DNA from: Saprospiraceae bacterium
Lineage (GTDB): Bacteria; Bacteroidota; Bacteroidia; Chitinophagales; Saprospiraceae
Direction: 5' to 3'
Assembly: GCA_021739645.1 (NCBI GenBank)
Contig: JAIPBL010000057.1
Location: 1 to 39,605 of the forward strand
DNA length: 39,605 nucleotides
Shown: piece by piece, positions 8,276-15,602 of the stretch
Layout: each line of letters begins with the position of its first letter
Position numbering within the stretch: the first letter of the stretch is position 1
Position numbers and translations under genes: made by a program
Notes under the pieces: model-generated
Seen by the model: the letters and a program-made list of their open reading frames with translations, nothing else
Told to the model about the DNA's origin: nothing
Databases searched by the model: none

Positions 8276-8599
8276 ATGACAAAGGATTCCTATTTCGAGC
8301 AAGTATATGACGTAGTACGCTGTGTGCCTCCCGGCAGGGTAACAACCTACGGTGCCATCGCAAATTTCTTAGCACTCGGCTCGGCGAGGATGGCGGGCTG
8401 GGCGCTAAATCATTGCCACGGCATGTTGGAGGTGCCTGCTCATCGTGTGGTGAACCGAAAAGGCGAACTATCAGGCAGGAATCATTTCAACCCGCCCTCC
8501 AGCATGCAGGAACGGTTAGAGGCCGAAGGGGTGAAGGTGGAAAACGACCAAGTAGTTCAGTTCAAGGAACTGTTCTGGAACCCCGCCGACCATTTTTAA
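8276..8599 (+). CDS. Alkyltransferase-like (ATL/MGMT-fold) protein
   Basis: 107 residues from the ATG at 8276; an upstream ATG at 8240 or the in-frame start at 8237 would add up to 13 residues that are not typical of the family. The winged-helix DNA-binding part of O6-alkylguanine transferases is clear: VPPGRVTTYGAIA near the start, ARMAGWALN for the Arg-finger region and VPAHRVVNRKG at the active site. In true transferases this last motif is PCHRV; here Cys is replaced by Ala. The protein can thus bind O6-alkylguanine but not accept the alkyl group, as in ATL proteins that hand lesions to nucleotide-excision repair. Its stop overlaps by 3 nt the stop of the converging glycosyltransferase gene. 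Confidence 0.85.
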   Translation: MTKDSYFEQVYDVVRCVPPGRVTTYGAIANFLALGSARMAGWALNHCHGMLEVPAHRVVNRKGELSGRNHFNPPSSMQERLEAEGVKVENDQVVQFKELFWNPADHF

Positions 8600-9681
8600 C
8601 AAGCTGCCAAAAATGTGGCCACGGCATTTTCCACTGCTTTTTCATCGAAAAAAACACCTTGAAGCCCAGTAAGCTTTTTCGCCTCCATGATTCCCTCTCC
8701 CAAGTTCAATTCATTTTGTTTCTGCATAAAAAATACATTTTCCCTTAAAAATTTTGTCGCAAGGTACTCCTGTTCCGTTTGCCCTGGCGTAGGAATAAGC
8801 AAGGCTGGGTTGCCAAGTCGAGCCAAGTCCATCACCGTGCTGTAACCCGAGCGCCCGATGAACACACTGCTCTCAAGGATTGCTTGCTGGAGGTGCTCAC
8901 CTGCCATTGAAGCTACGATTTCGATGTTCTTTGGGAGAAAACTGGGAGCTTCGCCATGCTGTCTCGGCCTGCCTTGAACTATGAGGATTTGGCCTGTTAA
9001 ATGCCTGGCCTGTTCAATAATTGCCTTTTCGAGCCTAGTTCGCTGTGGCTCTGGGCCGGAAAGCACGACAATGGCATCGTATCGCTTGGTAGCGGTATTG
9101 CTTGTTTGCAATTGAGAAAGTGCGCCAATGTACTTAGCCTTTGCCCTCAAACGAAGTTTGATTGGGTGGGAAAGCGCCCCTGACAAGTTCTGCGTCGAAG
9201 GCATATCTGGAATCCAACATTCATCGAATTTATTGATAATCAGGTGGTTGAGGGAATTAATCACCCTCTTTGCCAAAAAAAATGGCACTTGGATATTGAC
9301 CTGATGGGTAAGGAATATGCTGCGCTTTTTTGAAGCAAAACATCCGAAGCGGTTGTCGGAAATGATACCGTCAATACCTTGGCTTATCACAAGCTGTCGC
9401 ACTAAACGGTGCTCCAACCAGATGGCACGAATAATTTTGGGCAACTGCCAAGCCATGTTCCAGGCCATGGACTGCGTTTTGTATTTAACGTTGTAGCCGG
9501 GCAGCTCTAAACCGGGCAGGGTTGGGAATGTTTGCCGCAGCAATGCCAATGCGTCACCGTCGGAGGCGAGCACCACGGTTGCCCCTTGCCGTTGCAATTC
9601 CCGAATGAGCGGGATGCAGCGAGTGGCATGCCCAAGCCCCCACCCAAGCGGGGCCACAAGGATTTTTTTCGATTGGCTCAA
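8596..9681 (-). CDS. MurG-like glycosyltransferase (GT-B, family 28 type)
   Basis: 361 residues, starting with TTG at 9679-9681 (no in-frame ATG fits). The N-terminal Rossmann half starts with ILVAPLGWGLGHATRCIPLIREL, the GxGHxxR motif of MurG-like enzymes; ISDNRFG is the second strand-loop. The C-terminal half has IVVLSGPEPQRTRLEKAI, the IGRSGYSTVMDLARLGNPALLIPTPGQTEQEYLA donor-binding region typical of family 28, where Glu of the QxEQ motif holds the sugar nucleotide. It probably transfers a sugar from a UDP donor to a lipid or envelope glycan. It is not MurG itself, as the sequence lacks the division/wall context. No cotranscribed partner is visible; it faces the ATL gene. Confidence 0.85.
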   Translation of the reverse strand: MSQSKKILVAPLGWGLGHATRCIPLIRELQRQGATVVLASDGDALALLRQTFPTLPGLELPGYNVKYKTQSMAWNMAWQLPKIIRAIWLEHRLVRQLVISQGIDGIISDNRFGCFASKKRSIFLTHQVNIQVPFFLAKRVINSLNHLIINKFDECWIPDMPSTQNLSGALSHPIKLRLRAKAKYIGALSQLQTSNTATKRYDAIVVLSGPEPQRTRLEKAIIEQARHLTGQILIVQGRPRQHGEAPSFLPKNIEIVASMAGEHLQQAILESSVFIGRSGYSTVMDLARLGNPALLIPTPGQTEQEYLATKFLRENVFFMQKQNELNLGEGIMEAKKLTGLQGVFFDEKAVENAVATFLAAC

Positions 9682-9724
9682 GGATTTCGCTAAGTTTGTG
9701 CTTTATGTAAAACCTGTATTGGAC

Positions 9725-9820
9725 ATGAAATTACTGCGTTGGCAATCAATCCTGCTTCTTTTTTTCGGCTGCTGTCTGCTGTTAGCAGCTTGCAGGGCAA
9801 GTGATTGCACCTGCCCTTGA
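9725..9820 (+). CDS. Possible 31-residue lipoprotein
   Basis: ATG at 9725 gives MKLLRWQ, a hydrophobic stretch (SILLLFFGCCLLLAA) and a lipobox LLAAC with Cys at residue 23, leaving only a 9-residue mature peptide CRASDCTCP. This is the form of very small Bacteroidota lipoproteins. It diverges from the glycosyltransferase start at 9681. I see no strong promoter and no homologous neighbour, so a chance open frame remains possible. Confidence 0.4.
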   Translation: MKLLRWQSILLLFFGCCLLLAACRASDCTCP

Positions 9821-9824
9821 AACG

Positions 9825-9844
9825 AAAAAGGGGGCTGCCCCCTT
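9825..9844 (-). terminator. rng terminator
   Basis: AAGGGGG (9828-9834), CTG loop, CCCCCTT (9838-9844). Read on the minus strand the stem is followed by TTTTTCG, so it ends transcription of the ribonuclease G gene (stop at 9889). Confidence 0.8.
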
Positions 9845-9888
9845 AGGAAACAATCCCCCTTCTTCGTACTTTCTATCTCAATTTGGCT

Positions 9889-11439
9889 TTAGTTCAGCCG
9901 GATTTCGTCGTCCGTATTGTTAAAAAACTTGTACTCCGATACTTGATAGCTATTGTCCGCCTTAATGTTTATCCATTTATAGTATTTCCTGTACCACTTC
10001 ATCTGCATACTAGGAAGTCCTTTTTTCAAGAAAGCCTGCACAAATGGGTGCGTCTTGAGTATCATCTTGCCCTTGGCACCTGACTCCAATATGAACTTCA
10101 AGTCCCGTTCGATGAGGTCTGTCACTAAAACAGACGGAGTAACCTTTCCAGTACCATTACAGGCAGGGCACTGTTCAGCAGTGTTGATTTTCACTTCCGG
10201 CCTTACCCGTTGGCGGGTGATTTGCATCAGCCCGAACTTGCTCAACGGCAAAATGGTATGCTGGGCACGGTCTTTACGCATGGCATCACGCATCACTTTG
10301 AAGAGTTCCTTCTTGTGTTCGTTGTTGCGCATGTCGATGAAGTCAATCGTAATCAGGCCACCGATGTCCCGCAGGCGCAGTTGCCTTGCGATTTCCTCCG
10401 CTGCCTCCACATTGACGTTCAGCACTGCCTCTTCTTGGTTGGTGCCGGTCATTTTGTGGCCGCTGTTCACGTCAATAACGTGCATTGCCTCCGTTGACTC
10501 GATGATAATGTAAGCGCCACTGTTCAAGGTGGCAGTTTTACCAAAGGAGGATTTGATTTGACGGGTCACGCCATGCGTTTCAAAAATCGGCTTGTTTTTG
10601 TTGTGCAGGGAGGCGATTTCCACTTTATCAGGGGCTATGTTGCCCAAGAAGTGGCGAATATTTTGGTAGAGCTGCTTATCGTTGACTACGATACGATTGA
10701 AGGAATCGCTGAGGATGTCCCGTAGAATGCTCGTTGTCTTGTCCAGCTCGCTAAGGAGCTTGGTGGGTGGTTTTGCGCCTTGGAGTTGGTTGAAGACATC
10801 CTCCCATTTGCTCTGCATCATGGCCAGTTCCTCGTTGAGGTCCTGAATGCGCTTGCCTTCCGCTGCCGTGCGCACAATGACGCCAAAATTTTTTGGCTTG
10901 ATGCTTTCAACCAGCGATTTCAGCCGCTTGCGCTCTTCGGAATTGGCTATTTTTTTGGAAACGGCCACGATGTCCGAAAAGGGCGTAAGCACCAAAAAAC
11001 GGCCAGGAATGGTTAGTTCGCAACTTAGGCGAGGGCCTTTGGTTGAAATAGGTTCTTTAAGGATTTGCACCAAAATGGGCTGCCGCCTTGTGACGACTTG
11101 ATCCATTTTGCCTGTCTTGATAATCTCCGGCTCAATTTTAAAGTTGTCCAGAGCAGGAGAAGTTTGGCTACCAGAAAGTACGCTGTTGGTGAATTTTAGC
11201 AGCGATTTCAGCTTTGGGCCAAGGTCTGTGTAATGGAGGAATGCTTCTTTTTTGTGGCCAATGTCCACAAAAGCAGCATTGAGGTTGGGCATGGTTTTGA
11301 TGATTTTGCCCAAAAAAATGTCACCTACCGAGAAGTTGTTGTTCGTTTTCTGGTGGTGAAGCTCTACTAGCTTTCCGTCTTCCAGCAGTGCGATTTCTAC
11401 TTCGGTGGGCGTAGAATTGATGATTAATTCCTTATCCAC
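9889..11439 (-). CDS. rng: Ribonuclease G (RNase E/G family)
   Basis: 516 residues starting with GTG at 11437-11439 (DKELIINSTPTEVEIALLEDGKLVEL is the usual start of the family in Bacteroidota). An S1 domain lies at residues ~35-110 (GDIFLGKIIKTMPNLNAAFVDIGHKKEAFLHYTDL). The catalytic core carries the two metal-binding Asp motifs, HVIDVNSG (~320) and TIDFIDMRNN (~366), and the Zn-link CPACNGTGKV (~423) that joins subunits. It is a cytosolic endoribonuclease that acts on 5'-monophosphorylated AU-rich RNA, in 16S rRNA maturation and mRNA decay; the scaffold tail of RNase E is absent. The upstream genes on the same strand are hup, a TPR gene and a 31-residue basic protein. The leader contains a hairpin and a 5-codon open frame overlapping the GTG. 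Confidence 0.95.
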   Translation of the reverse strand: MDKELIINSTPTEVEIALLEDGKLVELHHQKTNNNFSVGDIFLGKIIKTMPNLNAAFVDIGHKKEAFLHYTDLGPKLKSLLKFTNSVLSGSQTSPALDNFKIEPEIIKTGKMDQVVTRRQPILVQILKEPISTKGPRLSCELTIPGRFLVLTPFSDIVAVSKKIANSEERKRLKSLVESIKPKNFGVIVRTAAEGKRIQDLNEELAMMQSKWEDVFNQLQGAKPPTKLLSELDKTTSILRDILSDSFNRIVVNDKQLYQNIRHFLGNIAPDKVEIASLHNKNKPIFETHGVTRQIKSSFGKTATLNSGAYIIIESTEAMHVIDVNSGHKMTGTNQEEAVLNVNVEAAEEIARQLRLRDIGGLITIDFIDMRNNEHKKELFKVMRDAMRKDRAQHTILPLSKFGLMQITRQRVRPEVKINTAEQCPACNGTGKVTPSVLVTDLIERDLKFILESGAKGKMILKTHPFVQAFLKKGLPSMQMKWYRKYYKWINIKADNSYQVSEYKFFNNTDDEIRLN

Positions 11440-11472
11440 GATGGTTCATTTAAAACTCCTAAACAGGAGTTT
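11437..11472 (-). promoter_or_regulatory. rng leader: hairpin with hidden Shine-Dalgarno and micro-ORF
   Basis: On the minus strand AAACTCCT-GTTT-AGGAGTTT (11472 to 11453) is a perfect 8-bp hairpin whose 3' arm contains AGGAG. Six nt after AGGAG an ATG at 11447-11449 opens the frame M-N-H-R-G-stop, whose TAA overlaps the second codon of rng, while the rng GTG lies within it in another frame. AGGAG is about 16 nt from the GTG, too far to serve it directly. A strong Shine-Dalgarno is unusual in this group. Translational coupling controlled by the hairpin is an inference. Confidence 0.5.
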
Positions 11473-11958
11473 AGCAGGAATAGCCAAGCAGGTACGTCCG
11501 CTACCGCACGTTGATTTGGAAAAGGTCAATTCACACGGAAAGAAAGCAAAAGGAAGGAACAACACCAGAATTATAAAGACCTGTCAGTTTAAAAACAAGG
11601 GAACATTCAACTTGACTATTAGGATAAGATTTGGTTGTCAAGTTTGCGGTTCTCGGCCGCTTGGCCGTTTAATTCCACTTTTTCGTTAAACTGGTTTGGA
11701 CGCTCAGACTCAGGTTTTGACCCATAGGTACTGAATGCACCGAAAACGGTTTGGTTGTCTTTTTTGGGCAAATCGGATTTTTGTAATAAAATCCGTCGGC
11801 ATTGGGGTTTTAAGCTTTTTTCGGTTGCTCCTTTTGGAAAAATTTTGCAGGATTGACCTAATTGAAATCCCCGGCTTAATAGACAGGAACGCCGATTGGC
11901 AACCCTATGACGGAATCATTCCGTTGGGCTGCCAATCGGCACAAGGTTTAGCTAAAAC
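11473..11958. other. Intergenic region upstream of rng, 486 nt
   Basis: No protein supported. It holds CGGATTTT/AAAATCCG near 11768-11791 and a long imperfect stem-loop at 11891-11940 (GCCGATTGGC with GCCAATCGGC at the base, ACGGAA/TTCCGT at the tip), which lies 18 nt downstream of the 31-residue gene's stop on the minus strand and may be its terminator or a processing site, although no T-run follows. The length suggests rng has its own promoter here, which I could not pin down. Confidence 0.45.
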
Positions 11959-12054
11959 CTACCGGTTTTTCTTCTTATGACGGTTCTTACGCAGTCTTTT
12001 CTTGCGTTTGTGTGTTGCTATTTTGTGACGCTTACGCTTTTTACCACAAGGCAT
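11959..12054 (-). CDS. Small basic Bacteroidota protein, 31 aa (possible ribosome component)
   Basis: ATG at 12052-12054 encodes MPCGKKRKRHKIATHKRKK, then RLRKNRHKKKNR: 31 residues, of which more than half are Lys, Arg or His. I recall near-identical tiny proteins starting M-P-[CS]-G-K-K-R-[KR]-R-H-K in many Bacteroidota genomes, usually hypothetical. The composition is that of a ribosomal extension that threads into rRNA. A small extra ribosomal protein named bL38 has been described for Flavobacterium; I cannot confirm from memory that this is the same family. It sits between the TPR gene (12146) and rng, all on the minus strand. A weak AAGAGA purine stretch precedes the start. Confidence 0.75.
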   Translation of the reverse strand: MPCGKKRKRHKIATHKRKKRLRKNRHKKKNR

Positions 12055-12145
12055 GTCAATTTCTCTTAATTAAGTTAACAATAGTGGTTTCTGAATCATT
12101 TGCTTGGAATTACGCAAGGGTTATGCATTCCAAATTGCCAACGGT

Positions 12146-12937
12146 TCAGTTACCGGATAATTTCTCGCATTTTGATTTGAAATCAGCTGCTTTGGCTGAT
12201 TCTCCCAGGCCATCGTAGGCTTGGGAAAGTAGGCAATTTGCCGTTTTGTTGTCTGGTTCGAGTGAAATGACTCTTTCGAGCCGCTTAACTGCCTTTTCAA
12301 ACTGTCCCGTTTTTATGCCTAGCCGACCCAATTGAGTCAGTACCAGAACATCGTCTGGGTATTGCTTGTTCAAGTCCACCAACATCAATATGCCTTTCAT
12401 GGGATTCTCCTTAGGAGGGTTTTCCGCATAAACCAAGGCCAAGTTGACCTTGTGCTGCATATTGGAAGGGTTCAAGGAAAGTGCTTTCTCCAGTGCCTGA
12501 ACAGCATGTTCTGTACAAAAGCTCTTGATTTTCTCTTCTTGCTCCCGTTGAATGCAAAGTGAATAAGTAGTGCCTGCAATGGACCAAGCTTCTTCGTTCC
12601 GAGTTATTTCGGCTACTTTTTCAGCATAGTAGCCTGCTATCCCCGGTTTTTCAAGCTGATACCACTGACTGGAAAGTTGTCTGTACGATGCCGCCTTTGC
12701 AGTATCGGAGGCCGCTTTTTCAACATCACTTTCAAGTGCCATCACCGAAGCCGATGCTTGCGGTGGCAACTCGGCCTTTGCATCTACCAACATCGAACTG
12801 ATGTCCGTACTGGAAAATGCACCTGCCCGCTGCTTTTCAATTTCTTGGTGCTTACTAGGCTTTGTGTCAAAACCAAAATACAGCACGGCAAACAATAAAA
12901 TAGCCGCTGAAATCAAAATCCATTGGCTTTTGTTCAT
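12146..12937 (-). CDS. Membrane-anchored TPR protein
   Basis: 263 residues from the ATG at 12935-12937. One N-terminal membrane helix (residues ~5-24, WILISAAILLFAVLYFGF) anchors the protein, leaving the rest in the periplasm or facing the cytoplasm. Residues ~85-255 are TPR-like helical repeats; AVQALEKALSLNPSNMQHKVNLALVYAE and AVKRLERVISLEPDNKTANCLLSQAYDGLGE show the TPR consensus (A-x8-P-x2-x-A). Such proteins are scaffolds; the partner is unknown. It lies 51 nt after the HU gene on the same strand. This hup-TPR-rng order is, as I recall, common in Bacteroidota and suggests a conserved operon. Confidence 0.85.
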   Translation of the reverse strand: MNKSQWILISAAILLFAVLYFGFDTKPSKHQEIEKQRAGAFSSTDISSMLVDAKAELPPQASASVMALESDVEKAASDTAKAASYRQLSSQWYQLEKPGIAGYYAEKVAEITRNEEAWSIAGTTYSLCIQREQEEKIKSFCTEHAVQALEKALSLNPSNMQHKVNLALVYAENPPKENPMKGILMLVDLNKQYPDDVLVLTQLGRLGIKTGQFEKAVKRLERVISLEPDNKTANCLLSQAYDGLGESAKAADFKSKCEKLSGN

Positions 12938-12988
12938 CAATCCTGCTTTTGCTTTTGCTCAAGACCTGCGCCTCTAAAAAGATAGGTG

Positions 12989-13300
12989 TCAATCATCGTT
13001 GTCATCTTCTGGCAGATGGTCCACGTTACCTTTCACATGCTCAACAAATATTTTTGCAGGCTTGAAAGACGGAATATAGTGTTCCGGAATATCAATGGAT
13101 ACATTGCGCTTGATGTGGCGCCCGACTTTCTTCTTTCTTCTTTTGATAACGAAGCTCCCAAAGCCCCTGATGTACACGTTGTCTCCGCCGGCCAGTGAAT
13201 TTTTCACCGACTTGAAGAATTCTTCAAGCGTTACCAAGACGTCAACTTTTGCTACACCGGTTTTTTCGGAAATGGCTGTTACTAAGTCAGCTTTTCTCAT
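12989..13300 (-). CDS. HU-family DNA-binding protein
   Basis: 103 residues, slightly longer than the 90 of classical HU because of an acidic tail (HLPEDDNDD). The HU/IHF signature GFGSFVIKRRKKKVGRHIKRN (residues ~46-66) forms the beta-arm region that bends DNA; the classical RNP at the arm tip is replaced by other residues (SIDIPEHYIPSF). The N-terminal MRKADLVTAISEKTGVAKVDV is typical of the dimerisation helices. It acts as a nucleoid protein in the cytosol. It is the first gene of the minus-strand group hup-TPR-31aa-rng and diverges from yicC. Confidence 0.93.
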   Translation of the reverse strand: MRKADLVTAISEKTGVAKVDVLVTLEEFFKSVKNSLAGGDNVYIRGFGSFVIKRRKKKVGRHIKRNVSIDIPEHYIPSFKPAKIFVEHVKGNVDHLPEDDNDD

Positions 13301-13679
13301 CTTATTTAACTGGTTTAGAATGAGTTATGAAAAAAACCACTGGTTTCTCGAAACGAGGTCGCAAATTTCGCCTTTTTTTTGATTTACGGAAATAAAACTC
13401 AATTTAATTTTAGCTTTTTTTCCGCTAATTATCAATGGGTTATGTGTTTTGACAAAGGCAAATTGATGCCAATTGCCATTCTTTTTGCCAGAACCATGAC
13501 TTGGTGTCCTGCTTTGTTGGCAAATGGGAGCAGCATTTCAATTTTCAAAAGCCTTCATCTTGATTTTTAGCCAAACTTCAAGAATGTGCCTAATTTATAA
13601 TGGGACGGTTGCCTATCTTTGCCAGCTGCCAGCCCCACCTTTAAACTTTGCGGCCGGTTTCACACTCAAAAAAACGTGT
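13301..13679. other. Divergent hup/yicC intergenic region, 379 nt
   Basis: TATCTTTG at 13614-13621 fits the -7 consensus TAnnTTTG for yicC, 59 nt before its start, but no good TTTG lies 19-21 nt upstream. For hup I see no consensus promoter. No protein is supported here; the open frame running into yicC from 13524 covers this promoter region and is not considered coding. Confidence 0.45.
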
Positions 13680-14555
13680 ATGCTATTATCAATGACTGGC
13701 TATGGGCGGGCCACAAATTCTTTTAACTCCAAAATAATCACTGCAGAAGTGCGCTCGCTCAACAGCAAGTTCACTGACATGCGCGTTAAAATCCCAAGCA
13801 ATTACCGGGAAAAAGAGCACCAACTGCGCCGCCATATCAGTGAACGGATTGAGCGGGGCAAAATTGACTTCAGCATTGAAGTCAAATCCATGCATGGAGA
13901 CGAAGGCTTTGGCCTCAACGTCCCGCTTTTCAAGCGCTACTACCAAGAACTTTCCGATATCGCCGACTCTATGGGAATGCCGAAGGATGGACTCATGGGC
14001 GCCATTCTTCGAATCCCCAATGTAATTATGTCCGAAGAGAGCGGCATAGACGAGGCAGAATGGAAGGCCGTTGAAAGGACATTGGAAGAAGCCCTCGTAA
14101 ATTTTGATAAATTTCGTCAGGCCGAAGGCAAAGTCATAGAGGAGGACATGCGCTTGCGGGTTGGCAACATTCGGAGCGCGCTGCAGTTAGTTGACCCCTT
14201 CGAGCAAGAGCGTATTCAGTTGCTCCGCAACCGGATGCGCCAGAACTTGGAGGAATTCATGAACAAAGAAAACATTGACGAGAACCGCTTCGAGCAGGAG
14301 GTCATTTTTTACCTTGAAAAAATTGACATCACTGAGGAAAAAGTCAGGTTGGAGCAGCATTGCAGCTACTACCTAGAGCAACTTGATTCCGAAGCCAGTT
14401 CCAAAGGCCGTACCCTGAGCTTCATCAGCCAGGAGATGGGCCGTGAAATCAACACCCTCGGAGCAAAGGCTTACTCTGCCGAAATTCAAAAATTCGTGGT
14501 CAAGATGAAGGACGACCTCGAAAAAATCAAAGAACAAGTAGCGAACTCCGTATGA
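13680..14555 (+). CDS. yicC: YicC family endoribonuclease
   Basis: 291 residues from the ATG at 13680 (LLSMTGYGRAT); a start at the ATG of MTGYGRA (13692) is equally possible. MTGYGRA is the family hallmark, followed by EVRSLNSKFTDMRVKIPSNY and the C-terminal DUF1732 region with KGRTLSFISQEMGREINTLGAKA. Members are hexameric, metal-dependent endoribonucleases; in E. coli YicC acts in RNA decay. It overlaps gmk by the ATGA tetranucleotide (14552-14555), so translation is coupled. The yicC-gmk pairing is conserved in many bacteria and ties RNA turnover to guanine nucleotide supply. Confidence 0.93.
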   Translation: MLLSMTGYGRATNSFNSKIITAEVRSLNSKFTDMRVKIPSNYREKEHQLRRHISERIERGKIDFSIEVKSMHGDEGFGLNVPLFKRYYQELSDIADSMGMPKDGLMGAILRIPNVIMSEESGIDEAEWKAVERTLEEALVNFDKFRQAEGKVIEEDMRLRVGNIRSALQLVDPFEQERIQLLRNRMRQNLEEFMNKENIDENRFEQEVIFYLEKIDITEEKVRLEQHCSYYLEQLDSEASSKGRTLSFISQEMGREINTLGAKAYSAEIQKFVVKMKDDLEKIKEQVANSV

Positions 14556-15130
14556 GCCAAGGAAAACTCATCGTCGTCACCGCCCCGTCAGGTGCGGGCA
14601 AGACCACCATCGTCCATCACTTGCTGGACACGTTCGACAACCTTGCGTTCTCCGTATCGGCCACTACCCGCCATCAACGAGACAACGAGCAGGAAGGAAT
14701 CGACTATTATTATACTAACGTGCAAGAATTCAAGCGGCTTATTGAACAGGATGCTTTCCTCGAATGGCAGGAGGTTTATGAAAACCAGTTCTACGGGACA
14801 CTGAAAAGTGAGGTCGAACGTCTCTGGGGGGAGGGTAAACACGTGATTTTTGACATAGATGTAAAAGGAGCTATCAACGTAAAAAATGCCTATCCTGACC
14901 GGGCACTTACCATCTTTATCAAACCTCCTTCTGAAGATGTACTGCTCGAACGCCTGAAAAAAAGAAAATCTGAAAGCGCAGAAAGCCTTCAAAAACGTAT
15001 CGCCAAAGCGACTTTTGAACTTACCTTTGAGGATAAATTTGACAAAGTGCTGGTGAACGACGATTTGACGGTCGCATTGAAACAGGCCGATGCAATCGTT
15101 GGGACATGGCTGGACACTACCGATAACTGA
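14552..15130 (+). CDS. gmk: Guanylate kinase
   Basis: 192 residues. The Walker A motif APSGAGKTT (residues ~10-18), the GMP-binding Ser/Arg/Tyr region (FSVSATTRHQRDNEQEGIDYYY) and the EWQEVYENQFYGTLKSEVE stretch are all standard. It converts GMP and ATP to GDP and ADP in the cytosol. The length is slightly under the usual ~205 because the C-terminus is short. It starts inside the yicC stop and is followed 14 nt later by apaG. Confidence 0.96.
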   Translation: MSQGKLIVVTAPSGAGKTTIVHHLLDTFDNLAFSVSATTRHQRDNEQEGIDYYYTNVQEFKRLIEQDAFLEWQEVYENQFYGTLKSEVERLWGEGKHVIFDIDVKGAINVKNAYPDRALTIFIKPPSEDVLLERLKKRKSESAESLQKRIAKATFELTFEDKFDKVLVNDDLTVALKQADAIVGTWLDTTDN

Positions 15131-15144
15131 CCCGTTTTTTTTCT

Positions 15145-15531
15145 ATGGAAACCCTGACCACACAAGGCATCCGAATCAGTGTAGAGCCTTTCTACCTGCC
15201 GCATGAGTCCATTCCGATTCAGCACCGCTATGTGTTTGCCTACCGGGTTACCATCCAAAATCAAAGCTCCGAAACCGTGCAACTGCTTCGCCGCCATTGG
15301 CACATCATCGAATCGAATGGCGTTCGTAGGGAGGTGGAAGGCGAAGGTATCGTTGGGCTACAACCTGTGCTAGCTCCTGACGAGAGCCATCAATACACCT
15401 CTTGGTGCCCACTAATGACGGATGTTGGCAAGATGTACGGTGAATTTCAAATGATACGCATCTCAGACGAAGCAAAATTTAGCGTCAAAATACCTGAGTT
15501 CAAGCTAGCACCTCCATTCAAAATGAACTGA
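15145..15531 (+). CDS. apaG: ApaG-domain protein
   Basis: 128 residues, the normal ApaG length. The fibronectin-like fold is indicated by ISVEPFYLPHES...HRYVFAYRVTIQNQSSETVQLLRRHWHIIESNG, then VEGEGIVGLQPVLAPDESHQYTSWCPLMTDVGKMYGEFQM, where the G-x-G-V-V-G-x-Q-P motif (here GEGIVGLQP) is the family signature that suggests pyrophosphate/nucleotide binding. In enterobacteria it is linked to Co/Mg resistance, but its molecular role remains unclear. Third gene of yicC-gmk-apaG; it ends at a strong bidirectional terminator. Confidence 0.93.
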   Translation: METLTTQGIRISVEPFYLPHESIPIQHRYVFAYRVTIQNQSSETVQLLRRHWHIIESNGVRREVEGEGIVGLQPVLAPDESHQYTSWCPLMTDVGKMYGEFQMIRISDEAKFSVKIPEFKLAPPFKMN

Positions 15532-15536
15532 CGCCA

Positions 15537-15596
15537 TTCCCCCAAACTAAAAATGCCGTGCCTCCAAAGAAGCACGGCATTTTTAGTTTGGGGGAA
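15537..15596. terminator. Bidirectional terminator between apaG and the OmpA/PD40 gene
   Basis: A perfect 25-bp inverted repeat (15537-15561 with 15572-15596) with a 10-nt loop. Each arm contains an A or T stretch, so it can end transcription from both convergent genes. It begins 5 nt after the apaG stop and ends 6 nt before the opposing stop. Confidence 0.88.
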
Positions 15597-15602
15597 CGAG
15601 CA

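Noticed and set aside
11735-11980. 81-codon plus-strand frame upstream of rng
   Set aside because: Low-complexity Phe/Leu translation crossing the palindrome at 11891-11940; no family or start signal.
15145-15531. apaG as part of a metal-efflux system
   Set aside because: No corA or other transport gene adjoins; only the conserved yicC-gmk order is present, so no transport role is claimed.
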